Positions 51,393 through 60,086 of a stretch of DNA of 64,000 nucleotides are shown piece by piece. The stretch is from Pseudomonas sp. Irchel s3h14. GTDB taxonomy: Bacteria; Pseudomonadota; Gammaproteobacteria; Pseudomonadales; Pseudomonadaceae. The position numbers were made by a program, and so were the translations under genes. Positions within the stretch are counted from its first letter, which is position 1; each line of letters opens with the position of its first letter. A model generated the notes under the pieces. It searched no databases. It worked only from the letters and a program-made list of their open reading frames with translations, and was not told the DNA's origin. Location of the stretch: positions 274,987 through 338,986 of the forward strand of contig NZ_FYDJ01000003.1 of assembly GCF_900187425.1 (NCBI RefSeq), given 5' to 3'.

Positions 51393-52559
51393 ATGAAGAG
51401 CAGCACCACCCTCCTCGTCACCTGCTGCACGGTTTTCCTCGCCCAGTTGGGCATGAGCATTTACCTGCCGGCGCTACCGAACATGGCCCGGGATCTGTCC
51501 GCCGACGCCTCGCAGGTGTCCTGGGGGCTGGCGGTGTATCTGATCGGCATGGCGTTGCCAATGTTGTTCTGGGGCAGCCTGGGCCAGCGCATCGGTCGCA
51601 AACCGGTGCTGCTCGCCGCGCTGGGTATCTACGGGTTGGGCAATCTGGCCCTGCCCCTGAGCCAGACGCTTGAATCGTTCCTGGCGTTTCGACTGGTTCA
51701 GGGCATTGGCGCCAGCGGTATTTCGGTCATGGCCCGAGTGCTGATCCGCGACAATTTCCGCGGTGACCTGCTGGCCAAGGCGTTGTCCTGGATTTCGATT
51801 TCCTTTGTGGTGGCGCTGGGGATCGGCCAGTACCTGGGGTCGATCATCCAGGTGGCGCTGGGCTGGCCAGCGATTTTCTACCTGTTGGGTGCTGTGAGTC
51901 TGATGATGGGGCTGGTTGTGGCCCGGGTCAGGTTCCCGATGCTGGCCGAGGAGAATGCCCCCTCATCCGCCTGGCCGAGCTACTGGCGCATTTTGCGTCA
52001 TCGAGCCTTTCTGCTGCCGGCCCTCACCGGCGGCCTTGGGTACGGGGTGATCGTTGCGTTCAACACCGCAGCGCCGCTGATTCTGCAAGGACCGTTCAAC
52101 TGGTCGGCCGTGGAATACGGGTTGTTGGGCTGGCCGATCAGCGCGGCGTATTTTCTGGGGGCTTTGGCGGTCAATGGCTTTGTACTTCGCACCGGTCAAC
52201 GCGGGTTGATGACGGCGGGTGTGGGGCTTGTGCTGGCAGGCAGCGCGGTGATGTGGCTGGGGAGTCTGGCGGGTACTTCAGTGGCGCTGCTGTTCTGGTT
52301 GCCCTATTGCGTTGCGGTGTTCGGCCAGTCGTTGACTTACCCGATCAGCCTGTCCCTGGCCAATGACGGTTCGCCGGTCGGCGGTGCGTATGCTATGGCG
52401 TTGAGCGGTTTCATTCATCAACTGATGGCTGCCGTTATCGGCGGGATCGCCAGTTTGATCGCGAGCCCGCAAGCATGGCCGTTGTCACTGTTGTGTACCT
52501 TGCTGGCGTTGGGCGCGATGCTCTGCGTAATGCTCGCGCCCGGTCGAAAAACCTCCTAA
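51393..52559 (+). CDS. MFS exporter, Bcr/CflA-type
   Basis: 388 residues, 12 helices, with drug/H+ antiporter motifs ([30 protein letters not shown] in loop 2-3, [21 protein letters not shown]). Bcr/CflA members export bicyclomycin, sulfonamides, Cys or sugars. Close downstream of the oxoamine synthase-like gene, with 21 bases between, so it most probably exports its product. Its end overlaps the alcohol dehydrogenase stop by four bases on the other strand. Confidence 0.88.
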   Translation: MKSSTTLLVTCCTVFLAQLGMSIYLPALPNMARDLSADASQVSWGLAVYLIGMALPMLFWGSLGQRIGRKPVLLAALGIYGLGNLALPLSQTLESFLAFRLVQGIGASGISVMARVLIRDNFRGDLLAKALSWISISFVVALGIGQYLGSIIQVALGWPAIFYLLGAVSLMMGLVVARVRFPMLAEENAPSSAWPSYWRILRHRAFLLPALTGGLGYGVIVAFNTAAPLILQGPFNWSAVEYGLLGWPISAAYFLGALAVNGFVLRTGQRGLMTAGVGLVLAGSAVMWLGSLAGTSVALLFWLPYCVAVFGQSLTYPISLSLANDGSPVGGAYAMALSGFIHQLMAAVIGGIASLIASPQAWPLSLLCTLLALGAMLCVMLAPGRKTS

Positions 52560-53704
52560 AACGCGCTGCGGAAAATCTCCTCGATCTGGCGCTGATCCGC
52601 CACGCGAGGATTGGTCAGGCCACACGCGTCTTTCAAGGCATTGGTGGCGAGGATCGGGATGTCGTTGAGCTTGGCGCCGAGCTCACGCAATCCGGCCGGA
52701 ATTTCCACGTCTTTAGACAGGCTGCGGATCGCCACGATGGCCGCCTGGGCGCCTGCTTCCGGGGTGAAACCACGAACATCGGCGCCCATCGCAAGGGCGA
52801 CATCGGTGAGGCGATCGGCGCAAACCAGCGCATTAAAGCTTTGCACGTGGGGCAGCAGGACCGCGTTGCACACACCATGAGGCAAGTCGTAGAACCCGCC
52901 CAACTGGTGAGCCATGGCGTGGACATAACCCAGCGATGCGTTATTGAACGCCATGCCGGCGAGGAACTGCGCGTAGGCCATGTTTTCCCGCGCGGCCATG
53001 TCACTGCCGTCGCGGACGGCCAGGCGCAGGTTGTTGCTGATCAACGTGATCGCCTTCAGTGCGCAGGCATCGGTGATTGGATTGGCCGCCGTGGAAACGT
53101 AGGCTTCGATGGCGTGAGTCAACGCGTCCATGCCGGTGGCAGCTGTCAGGCCCTTGGGCATGGCGACCATCAGCGCCGGGTCGTTGACCGACAGCAGCGG
53201 CGTGACGTTGCGATCGACAATGGCCATTTTTACGTGTCGGGATTCATCAGTGATGATGCAGAAACGGGTCATCTCGCTGGCGGTGCCGGCGGTGGTGTTG
53301 ATGGCGATCAGCGGCAGTTGCGGCTGGGTGGATTGATCGACGCCTTCGTAATCGCCAATCTGCCCGCCGTTGGTTGCGCATAACGCGATGCCTTTGGCGC
53401 AGTCATGGGGCGAACCGCCGCCCAGGGACACCACGAAATCACAGCGGGTTTCCTTCAGCAGCCCCAGACCGCTCTCGACGTTGGCGATGCTCGGGTTAGG
53501 TTTGGCGCCGTCGAAAATCACCGAATCGATGTCCTGCATCGCCAGCTTCTCGGCAATCATCTTCGCTACACCCGCCTTGGCCAGCCCGGCGTCGGTGACG
53601 ATCAGCGCCTTGCGAAAACCGTACTTGCGAATGGCGTCCATGGCTTCGTCGAGGCAACCAATGCCCATGATGTTCACGGCGGGGATGAAAAACGTGCTGC
53701 TCAT
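52556..53704 (-). CDS. Iron-containing (type III) alcohol dehydrogenase
   Basis: 382 residues. NAD-binding [14 protein letters not shown] near 96-109, the Fe-ligand region with [12 protein letters not shown] (near 195-206) and [26 protein letters not shown] (near 263-288). It resembles YiaY/ErcA-type enzymes that oxidise ethanol or long-chain alcohols. Convergent, monocistronic. Substrate uncertain. Confidence 0.92.
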   Translation of the reverse strand: MSSTFFIPAVNIMGIGCLDEAMDAIRKYGFRKALIVTDAGLAKAGVAKMIAEKLAMQDIDSVIFDGAKPNPSIANVESGLGLLKETRCDFVVSLGGGSPHDCAKGIALCATNGGQIGDYEGVDQSTQPQLPLIAINTTAGTASEMTRFCIITDESRHVKMAIVDRNVTPLLSVNDPALMVAMPKGLTAATGMDALTHAIEAYVSTAANPITDACALKAITLISNNLRLAVRDGSDMAARENMAYAQFLAGMAFNNASLGYVHAMAHQLGGFYDLPHGVCNAVLLPHVQSFNALVCADRLTDVALAMGADVRGFTPEAGAQAAIVAIRSLSKDVEIPAGLRELGAKLNDIPILATNALKDACGLTNPRVADQRQIEEIFRSAF

Positions 53705-53860
53705 GAGCGAGTCTCCTGGCTGAGGCCGAATCGGCAGCGCCGATCCAGCGGGGACCCACAGGATCGACCTATCGGTTAGGAAGTAACTTGATCTGGCTCA
53801 AGTCTTGGTCGTGATAAAGTCGCCGCCCACCAGACCTTTTGCTTTGAGACTTTGACCGCA

Positions 53861-54880
53861 ATGACCGATTTCCAGGATGTTGATGCCCAACTTGAAGACT
53901 GGAACGCCTTGCGCGCCACCGCCTCGTTCAGCGGCCTGCTGGTGGGCAACGGCGCCAGCCGTGCCGTGTGGGACGACTTCGGCTACGACTCGCTGTTCGA
54001 AAACGCCCGTAACGTCGAAGAAAAACCCCTGAGCCAGTCCGAGCTGAGCGTGTTCGACGCCCTGCAGACGCGCAACTTCGAGCAGGTGCTCAGCGCACTG
54101 AAAACCACCAGCCGGGTCAACAAGGCCCTGGCCGTGAGTTCCGCCGCGCCACGTAATCGTTACTACGCAATCAAGGAAGCGCTGATCAACACCGTGCACG
54201 CGGTGCACATCCCGTGGCGGCTGGTGGTGCCTTCAACGCTCGCGGCGATCAATCAGGAACTGGGCCGCTACCGGACCGTGTTCACCACCAACTACGACTT
54301 GCTCAACTACTGGGCGATCCAGCACCAGCCTGATGCGATCAGCGACCTGTTTCAGGGTGCAGAATCAAGCTTTGATCTGAGCGCCACGGCGACCGATAAA
54401 ACCCGGCTGCTTTACCTGCATGGCGGGTTGCATCTGGTGCGAAATCAGGACGGTACGGCGCGCAAACTGATATCGACCGAGGGCACGTTGCTCGGCAGTT
54501 TCGCGATCAACAACACGATCAAGACCCTCGACGACGTGCCGCTGTTCGTCAATGAAGGTCCGGCGCAGGACAAGCTCAAAACCATTCGCAGTTCGGACTA
54601 TCTGTCGTTCTGCTACGACCAGCTACTTGGCCATGGCGATGGGTTGTGCCTGTTTGGTCATGCCCTGGGTGAGCAGGACAGCCACATCATCCACGCCTTG
54701 CGCCAGGCGAAACCGCCGGTGGTGGCGATCTCGATTTATCCGCGCAGCAAGGCGTTCATTCAGCACCAGAAGCGGCATTACGCGAAGGTGTTTGAGGGGA
54801 CTGGGAGTGAGTTGCGGTTTTTTGATTCGAAGACGCATGCGTTGGGCAGCCCGAAGCTGACCGTGCCGGTCGAGGTTTAG
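53861..54880 (+). CDS. DUF4917 SIR2-like protein
   Basis: 339 residues from the ATG at 53861 (MTDFQDVDAQLED; a TTG nine bases earlier is the longer start). SIR2-type landmarks: LLVGNGASRAVWDDFGYDSLF (29-33 GNGAS), VFTTNYDLLNYW (141-146 FTTNYD), LLYLHGGLHL (185-189) and CLFGHALGEQDSHI (264-275), which form the Rossmann-type NAD pocket of SIR2-like NADases. It has no catalytic effector fused to it. DUF4917 genes are found in many Pseudomonas chromosomes; role undefined, with defence a possibility. Confidence 0.8.
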   Translation: MTDFQDVDAQLEDWNALRATASFSGLLVGNGASRAVWDDFGYDSLFENARNVEEKPLSQSELSVFDALQTRNFEQVLSALKTTSRVNKALAVSSAAPRNRYYAIKEALINTVHAVHIPWRLVVPSTLAAINQELGRYRTVFTTNYDLLNYWAIQHQPDAISDLFQGAESSFDLSATATDKTRLLYLHGGLHLVRNQDGTARKLISTEGTLLGSFAINNTIKTLDDVPLFVNEGPAQDKLKTIRSSDYLSFCYDQLLGHGDGLCLFGHALGEQDSHIIHALRQAKPPVVAISIYPRSKAFIQHQKRHYAKVFEGTGSELRFFDSKTHALGSPKLTVPVEV

Positions 54881-54899
54881 CGGCGACGCGGCTGACGCC

Positions 54900-54959
54900 T
54901 TCGCGAGCAAGCCCGCTCCCACATTGGAATGCATTCCCCATGTGGGAGCGGGCTTGCTC
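54900..54959. repeat. REP inverted pair
   Basis: Left arm 54900-54924 and right arm 54940-54959 of the main REP class with a 15-base loop; the right arm ends early (GCTTGCTC then GGGCGG). It lies between the convergent DUF4917 and XRE-cupin genes. Confidence 0.85.
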
Positions 54960-54996
54960 CGGGCGGCGTTCCGACGAAGGCGTCAGACCAATCGAC

Positions 54997-55539
54997 TCAT
55001 TCCTCAGCGCTATGCACCACCACCAGCAACTGCGCCTGAACCTCGCCCACTGACCGTATCCGGTGCGGTTTCTGCGCATTGAAGTGCAACGCGTCCCCTC
55101 GATTGAGCAGCACCCGCTCGTTCATGAAGTCCACTTCCACCTGCCCCTCATGCACGAACAGAAACTCCTCCCCCAAATGTTCCTTGAAGGTCTTGTCGGC
55201 AAACTCGGTCGGCGGGTAAATCATGAACGGCAACAGGCTGCGTTCGCTGACCTGATGGGCCAGCACCGCGTAACCCGGGCTGTCATCGTTGGCCGCCAGT
55301 GACTGGCGCTCATCGCTGCGCACCAGGCTGTAACTGTCGAGGCTGACATTGTCTTCGGAGAACAACTCCTCGACCTTTACGTTCAGTGCCTTGGCCAGTT
55401 TCAGGGCGGCAGCGATCGACGGGGTGTTCAACCCGCGTTCGACTTTCGACAGATAGCTCTTGGTCATGCCGGACTTTTCGGCCAAGGCCTCCAGCGTCAC
55501 GCCGAGTTTTTTTCTCAGTAATTTCAAACGGATAGACAT
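54997..55539 (-). CDS. XRE-family regulator with C-terminal cupin domain
   Basis: 180 residues. HTH of the XRE/Cro type (RLKLLRKKLGVTLEALAEKSGMTKSYLSKVERGLNTPSIAAALKLAKAL) and a C-terminal cupin with EEFLFVHEGQVEVDFMNERVLLNRGDALHFNAQKPHRIRSVGE. This architecture controls catabolic operons in response to a small ligand. Divergent from the aldolase/DapA-like operon with 159 bases between and a palindromic operator in the gap, so it very probably represses it and itself. Confidence 0.92.
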   Translation of the reverse strand: MSIRLKLLRKKLGVTLEALAEKSGMTKSYLSKVERGLNTPSIAAALKLAKALNVKVEELFSEDNVSLDSYSLVRSDERQSLAANDDSPGYAVLAHQVSERSLLPFMIYPPTEFADKTFKEHLGEEFLFVHEGQVEVDFMNERVLLNRGDALHFNAQKPHRIRSVGEVQAQLLVVVHSAEE

Positions 55540-55583
55540 GTAGAGCGTTTAATCCATCAAGGGAGCAACGATTGTTCCTTGCC

Positions 55584-55621
55584 AATGACACAAAGTGTCA
55601 TATAGCATCACTTGTGTCATT
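55584..55621. promoter_or_regulatory. Operator: palindrome TGACACAAAGTGTCA with a third half-site
   Basis: Perfect 15-bp palindrome at 55586-55600 plus another GTGTCA at 55615-55620; the flanks make a larger inverted repeat (AATGACACAA...TTGTGTCATT). It sits in the gap between the divergent XRE-cupin gene and the aldolase operon, where the regulator's binding site is expected. Confidence 0.75.
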
Positions 55622-55698
55622 TGCATTCACCCATGACCTTGCGAGCAACGAGTGAACGGCAAATCCGACGTCCATTGAACCACCCAAAGGACACCAAT

Positions 55699-56481
55699 AT
55701 GGCCAAGACCTTAGCACTACCCAAAGAGCAACTGGTCAAGCAAGCGCTGACCCAGATGCAAAATACCCTGGCGGATAATACGTGGACCGACCGGCAAAAG
55801 CTGGCCCTGACCTGCCGGATTCTGTTTGAGAACGGCCACGACTCTGGCCTGGCCGGGCAGATTACCGCCCGCGGCCCGCAACCGGGCACCTACTACACTC
55901 AACAACTGGGCCTGGGTTTCGACGAAATCACCGCCAGCAATCTGCTGCTGGTCAACGAAGACCTGGACGTGCTTGAAGGCCACGGCATGCCGAACCCGGC
56001 CAACCGTTTCCACAGCTGGGTGTACCGCGCGCGGCCAGACGTGAACTGCATCATTCACACGCACCCGACCCACGTTGCCGCGCTGTCGATGCTCGAAGTG
56101 CCGCTGCAGATTTCCCACATGGACCTCTGCCCGCTCTACGACGATTGCGCGTTTCTCGAAGGCTGGCCGGGCGTGCCGGTGGGCAACGAGGAAGGTGAAC
56201 TGATTGCCGCCGCCCTGGGCGACAAACGGGCGATCCTGCTTTCGCACCACGGCCAATTGTCCACAGGCGCGACCATCGAAGAGGCCTGTGTCATTGCGCA
56301 ACTGATTGAACGAGCGGCCAAGCTGCAATTGCTGGCCATGAGCGCCGGGACCATCAAGCCGATCCTGCCAGAGCTGGGCCGCGAAGCCCATGACTGGATC
56401 GCCAGGCCGAAACGTCACGCCGCCGCTTTCAACTACTACGCTCGGCAGAACCTGCGTCAACACGCCGATTGCCTGAACTGA
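55699..56481 (+). CDS. Class II aldolase/adducin-family protein
   Basis: 260 residues from MAKTLALPKEQLVKQALTQ. Metal-binding His: INCIIHTHPTHVAAL (near 119) and LLSHHGQLSTG (near 185); Glu in DDCAFLEG. Members act as fuculose-phosphate-type aldolases, ribulose-phosphate epimerases or carboxylyases. It is the first gene of an operon with the DapA-like gene (30 bases apart) under the XRE-cupin regulator, so a catabolic step on a sugar-acid or keto-acid is likely; exact substrate unknown. Confidence 0.9.
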   Translation: MAKTLALPKEQLVKQALTQMQNTLADNTWTDRQKLALTCRILFENGHDSGLAGQITARGPQPGTYYTQQLGLGFDEITASNLLLVNEDLDVLEGHGMPNPANRFHSWVYRARPDVNCIIHTHPTHVAALSMLEVPLQISHMDLCPLYDDCAFLEGWPGVPVGNEEGELIAAALGDKRAILLSHHGQLSTGATIEEACVIAQLIERAAKLQLLAMSAGTIKPILPELGREAHDWIARPKRHAAAFNYYARQNLRQHADCLN

Positions 56482-56510
56482 AACCACTCATTTTCAAGAG
56501 GAGAGTCGCC

Positions 56511-57398
56511 ATGTCGACCCCAACCATTCACGGCATCATCGGCTACACCATCACCCCGTTCACCGCCAACGGCGAAGGCGTTGATCTCGACGCGCTCGGG
56601 CGCTCCATCGACCGCCTGATCGACGGCGGCGTCCACTCTATCGCACCGCTGGGCAGCACCGGCGAAGGCGCTTACCTGAGCGACGCGGAGTGGGATCAGG
56701 TCAGCGAATTCAGCATCAAACACGTGGCCAAACGCGTGCCGACCATTGTCAGTGTGTCTGACCTGACCACGGCCAAAGCGGTGCGCCGCGCACGTTTCGC
56801 CGAAGCCCAAGGCGCGGACGTGGTGATGGTGCTGCCGACCTCCTACTGGAAACTCAGCGAAGCGGAAATCCTCGCCCACTACCGCGCTATCGGCGAAAGC
56901 ATCGGCGTACCGATCATGCTCTACAACAACCCGGCGACCAGCGGCACCGACATGTCGGTTGACCTGATCCTGCGGATTTTCAATGCCGTGGACAACGTGA
57001 CGATGGTCAAGGAAAGCACCGGCGACATCCAGCGCATGCACCAGCTGCAACGGCTGGGCGAAGGTCAGGTGCCGTTCTACAACGGCTGTAATCCATTGGC
57101 GCTGGAAGCCTTTGCAGCAGGCGCAAAAGGTTGGTGCACGGCGGCACCGAACCTGATCCCGCAGCTCAATCTTGATTTGTATGAAGCGGTATTGGCCAAC
57201 AACCTGGGCAAGGCACGCGAAGTGTTCTATCGCCAGTTGCCGCTGTTGGATTTCATACTGAAGGGTGGCTTGCCGGCGACGATCAAGGCCGGCTTGCGCG
57301 CCACCGGACTGGAAGTGGGCGATCCGCGGTTGCCGGTGTTTCCACTCGGCGACGCGGGTTGCAGTCAGTTGCAGGAATTGTTGAAAGCATTGCGCTGA
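56511..57398 (+). CDS. DapA/N-acetylneuraminate lyase-superfamily aldolase
   Basis: 295 residues from MSTPTIHGIIGYTITPFT (the longer frame overlaps the aldolase gene). DapA-type TIM barrel: APLGSTGEGAYLSDAEW, YNNPATSGTDMS with the conserved Tyr, MVKESTGDI (Schiff-base Lys in VKES) and YNGCNP. Without the dapA neighbourhood it is more likely a catabolic lyase (2-keto-3-deoxy acid type) working with the class II aldolase upstream. Confidence 0.9.
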   Translation: MSTPTIHGIIGYTITPFTANGEGVDLDALGRSIDRLIDGGVHSIAPLGSTGEGAYLSDAEWDQVSEFSIKHVAKRVPTIVSVSDLTTAKAVRRARFAEAQGADVVMVLPTSYWKLSEAEILAHYRAIGESIGVPIMLYNNPATSGTDMSVDLILRIFNAVDNVTMVKESTGDIQRMHQLQRLGEGQVPFYNGCNPLALEAFAAGAKGWCTAAPNLIPQLNLDLYEAVLANNLGKAREVFYRQLPLLDFILKGGLPATIKAGLRATGLEVGDPRLPVFPLGDAGCSQLQELLKALR

Positions 57399-57411
57399 TC
57401 CTGCGTTAACT

Positions 57412-57513
57412 GATCGTTCCCACGCTCTGCGCGGGAATGCCTCAAGGGACGCTCCGCGTCCAGTGACGCGGAGCGTCACGGGCTGCATTCCCACGCAGAG
57501 CGTGGGAACGATC
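57412..57513. repeat. REP inverted pair, GATCGTTCCCACGC class
   Basis: Outer arms GATCGTTCCCACGCTCTGCG...GGAATGC and the inverted partner ending GAACGATC; the inner section is the reverse orientation of that in 44945-45046 (CTCAAGGGACGC... here, GGACGC...CTTGAGG there). Lies between the convergent aldolase gene and yegP-like gene. Confidence 0.9.
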
Positions 57514-57521
57514 TCGGACTG

Positions 57522-57866
57522 TCAGAGCACCGGCAGGGTCTTGTCCTTGATCACCGTGGTCGGCCCGTTGACCTTCACGCTGGCGATGCCTTTCTCCAGC
57601 GCGGCAGCGGAGGTGTAAGCCTCGCTGCTACCGATGATCTCGTGGTTACCAGCCTTGAGGTTGAAGTAAGGATGGCCATCCTTGGTGGTTTTCTTCTCGT
57701 AGCGTTCATCCTTCGGGCTGTTGCTCTGAACCGACACGATGCCTTTGTCAGCGGCAGCGCGAGTGGTGTACAGCTCGCTGGTCAGAATGGTTTCCGCGTT
57801 GGCGGCCTTCAGTACAAATTTGAACTGACCATTACTGCTTTTGCTCACTTCATACCATCCAGACAT
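57522..57866 (-). CDS. YegP/UPF0339 (DUF1508) domain protein
   Basis: 114 residues from MSGWYEVSKSSNGQFKFVLK. Two tandem DUF1508 units (YEVSKSSNGQFKFVLKAANAETILTSELYTTRAAADKGI and RYEKKTTKDGHPYFNLKAGNHEIIGSSEAYTSAAALEKGI), as in E. coli YegP. Small beta-rich protein, function unknown. Confidence 0.93.
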   Translation of the reverse strand: MSGWYEVSKSSNGQFKFVLKAANAETILTSELYTTRAAADKGIVSVQSNSPKDERYEKKTTKDGHPYFNLKAGNHEIIGSSEAYTSAAALEKGIASVKVNGPTTVIKDKTLPVL

Positions 57867-57923
57867 GCTCTTTCTCCTTGGCAATTGAGAGGTTTCGCGC
57901 TTCAGAGTAAAGACCAACCTGCC

Positions 57924-58229
57924 CTACTTCACCACCGCACGCACCACTGATAACTCCGGTGACTGCACCCGTCGCTGACTCAGGTACCGCGTACAACTGA
58001 CCCGCAAAAACGAGGCGAAATTCACCACCTCGCCGCGGTAGTCCATCACCTCTTCATACAGCTTGGCGATCAACTGGTTGGTGGTCATGCCGTCGACCTC
58101 GGCGATTTCGCTGAGGATGTCCCAGAACTGATTTTCCAGCCGCAGGGTGGTGACCACCCCGCAGATGCGCAGCGAGCGGGAGCGCGATTCGTAGAGAATC
58201 GGATCGGCTTTGACGTAGAGCTCGCACAT
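57924..58229 (-). CDS. Ribbon-helix-helix domain protein
   Basis: 101 residues from MCELYVKADPILYESRSRSLRICGVVTTLRLENQFWDILSEIAEVDGMTTNQLI. The middle matches the RHH_4 family, usual as a small DNA-binding regulator. A much longer minus frame reaches into pfpI and is an artefact. Located 14 bases after the pfpI-like gene, so probably cotranscribed. Confidence 0.85.
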   Translation of the reverse strand: MCELYVKADPILYESRSRSLRICGVVTTLRLENQFWDILSEIAEVDGMTTNQLIAKLYEEVMDYRGEVVNFASFLRVSCTRYLSQRRVQSPELSVVRAVVK

Positions 58230-58243
58230 GGAAAGGTCCCTCG

Positions 58244-58825
58244 TTACAGCGTGATTTTGGTGCCCAGCAACCCGAGGAAACCGGCGAGCCAGCTCGGGTG
58301 CGCCGGCCAGGCTGGCGCAGTGGCCAGATTGCCTTGTACGTGACCTTCCGTCACCGGGATATCGATGAACGTACCGCCCGCCAGACGCACTTCCGGGGCG
58401 CAGGCCGGGTAGGCGCTGCACTCGCGACCTTCGAGAATCCCCGCGGCCGCCAACAATTGAGCACCGTGACACACGGCGGCAATCGGTTTGCCGGCCTTGT
58501 CAAACGCGCGCACCAGTTCCAGGACTTTTTCGTTCAGGCGCAGGTACTCCGGCGCACGACCGCCCGGCACCAGCAGGGCGTCATAGTCCTCGGACTTGAC
58601 CTTGGCGAAGTCGAAGTTCAGGGCAAACAGGTGACCGGGTTTTTCGCTGTAGGTCTGGTCGCCTTCAAAGTCATGGATCGCCGTGCGTACGGTCTGACCG
58701 GCGGTTTTGTCCGGGCAAACGGCGTGCACTGTGTGGCCAACCATCAGCAGCGCCTGAAACGGCACCATCACTTCGTAGTCTTCAACATAATCGCCGACCA
58801 GCATCAGAATTTTTTTAGCCGCCAT
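58244..58825 (-). CDS. DJ-1/PfpI-family protein
   Basis: 193 residues. [37 protein letters not shown] at the start, [22 protein letters not shown] and the nucleophile elbow [14 protein letters not shown] (Cys near 117). PfpI-type members are proteases, glyoxalases or deglycases in different species; activity not predictable. The RHH gene follows. Confidence 0.9.
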   Translation of the reverse strand: MAAKKILMLVGDYVEDYEVMVPFQALLMVGHTVHAVCPDKTAGQTVRTAIHDFEGDQTYSEKPGHLFALNFDFAKVKSEDYDALLVPGGRAPEYLRLNEKVLELVRAFDKAGKPIAAVCHGAQLLAAAGILEGRECSAYPACAPEVRLAGGTFIDIPVTEGHVQGNLATAPAWPAHPSWLAGFLGLLGTKITL

Positions 58826-58934
58826 GGGGATGACTCCTCTGGGAAATACGTGGGCCTGCAGGAGTATTCAAAGTAGTCCTTATCTGCGGGGCCGGGTAAT
58901 AACCAGCTACTACCTGATAGACCGCGTCATCGTT

Positions 58935-59006
58935 CATCGCGGGCAAGCCTTGCTCCTACAGGTGAGAACGACACCGGACATGTAGGAGCAAGGCTTGCCC
59001 GCGATG
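58935..59006. repeat. REP inverted pair (TGTAGGAGCAAGGCTTGCCCGCGAT variant)
   Basis: Perfect 26-bp arms (58935-58960, 58981-59006) in the gap between the divergent pfpI-like and EamA genes. Confidence 0.9.
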
Positions 59007-59114
59007 GCGTCCTCAAACTGTACGGATAACTCTGCACCTAGCTGTAACAGAGCAACGACCCAGGTTTATGGCTAGATGAAGGTCTTCCCGTCACCCTGGA
59101 TTCTGGTTGCCATC

Positions 59115-60005
59115 ATGTCCTCGCGCGAAAACACCGGCATGGCCCTCGGCCTGCTCGGCGTTGTGATCTTCAGCCTCACCCTGCCCTTCACACGGATCGT
59201 CGTGCAGGAACTCCATCCTCTGCTCAACGGCTTGGGCCGTGCGCTGTTCGCGGCAGTTCCGGCGGCGATGTTGTTGCTGTGGCGCCGGGAAAAGTGGCCG
59301 ACCTGGAAACAGGTCAAAGGCCTGACCCTGGTGATTGCCGGGGTGATCCTCGGCTTCCCGGTGTTGTCGGCCTGGGCGATGCAAACCTTACCGGCGTCTC
59401 ACGGAGCACTGGTAAACGGCTTACAGCCATTGTGCGTAGCGCTGTACGCCGCATGGTTGTCCCACGAACGACCGTCGAAAGCCTTCTGGGCCTGCGCCGC
59501 GCTGGGTAGCGCGCTGGTGTTGGGTTATGCGCTGATCAGCGGGGCCGGCAGCATTCAGGCGGGTGATTTGCTGATGCTCGGGGCGATTGCCGTGGGCGGT
59601 TTGGGGTACGCCGAGGGCGGCCGATTGGCCAAGGAGATGGGCGGCTGGCAGGTGATCTGCTGGGCGTTGGTGCTGTCGACGCCGTTGCTGATCGGGCCGG
59701 TGGTGTACCTGGCGCTGCAACATCAGGGCGAGATTTCGGCCAAGACCTGGTGGGCCTTCGGTTACGTCTCGCTGTTTTCGCAGTTCATCGGTTTCTTCGC
59801 CTGGTACGCCGGGCTGGCGATGGGCGGCATCGCCCGGGTCAGTCAGATCCAGCTGTTGCAGATCTTCTTCACCATCGCTTTTTCGGCGCTGTTCTTCGGC
59901 GAACACATCGAGCCGATCACCTGGCTGTTTGCCGCCGGGGTGATCGTGACCGTGATGTTGGGACGCAAGACCGCGGTCAAGCCAGCGCGTGTGGCCACCG
60001 CCTAA
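59115..60005 (+). CDS. EamA-family (DMT) transporter
   Basis: 296 residues from MSSRENTGMALGLLGVVIFSLTLPFTRIVV, ten helices in two EamA repeats. Typical for amino-acid or metabolite efflux. Start at 59115 (the longer frame begins within the preceding gap). Substrate unknown. Confidence 0.9.
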   Translation: MSSRENTGMALGLLGVVIFSLTLPFTRIVVQELHPLLNGLGRALFAAVPAAMLLLWRREKWPTWKQVKGLTLVIAGVILGFPVLSAWAMQTLPASHGALVNGLQPLCVALYAAWLSHERPSKAFWACAALGSALVLGYALISGAGSIQAGDLLMLGAIAVGGLGYAEGGRLAKEMGGWQVICWALVLSTPLLIGPVVYLALQHQGEISAKTWWAFGYVSLFSQFIGFFAWYAGLAMGGIARVSQIQLLQIFFTIAFSALFFGEHIEPITWLFAAGVIVTVMLGRKTAVKPARVATA

Positions 60006-60007
60006 AC

Positions 60008-60077
60008 CTGTAGGAGCACAGCTTGCTGGCGATGGCGTCTTTGAAATCGCCATCGCGAGCAAGCTTTGCTCCCACAG
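60008..60077. repeat. Imperfect REP pair
   Basis: CTGTAGGAGCACAGCTTGCT...GGCGATGGCG faces CGCCATCGCGAGCAAGC...TTTGCTCCCACAG with several mismatches; lies between the convergent EamA and methyltransferase genes. Confidence 0.75.
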
Positions 60078-60086
60078 GGATGGTGA

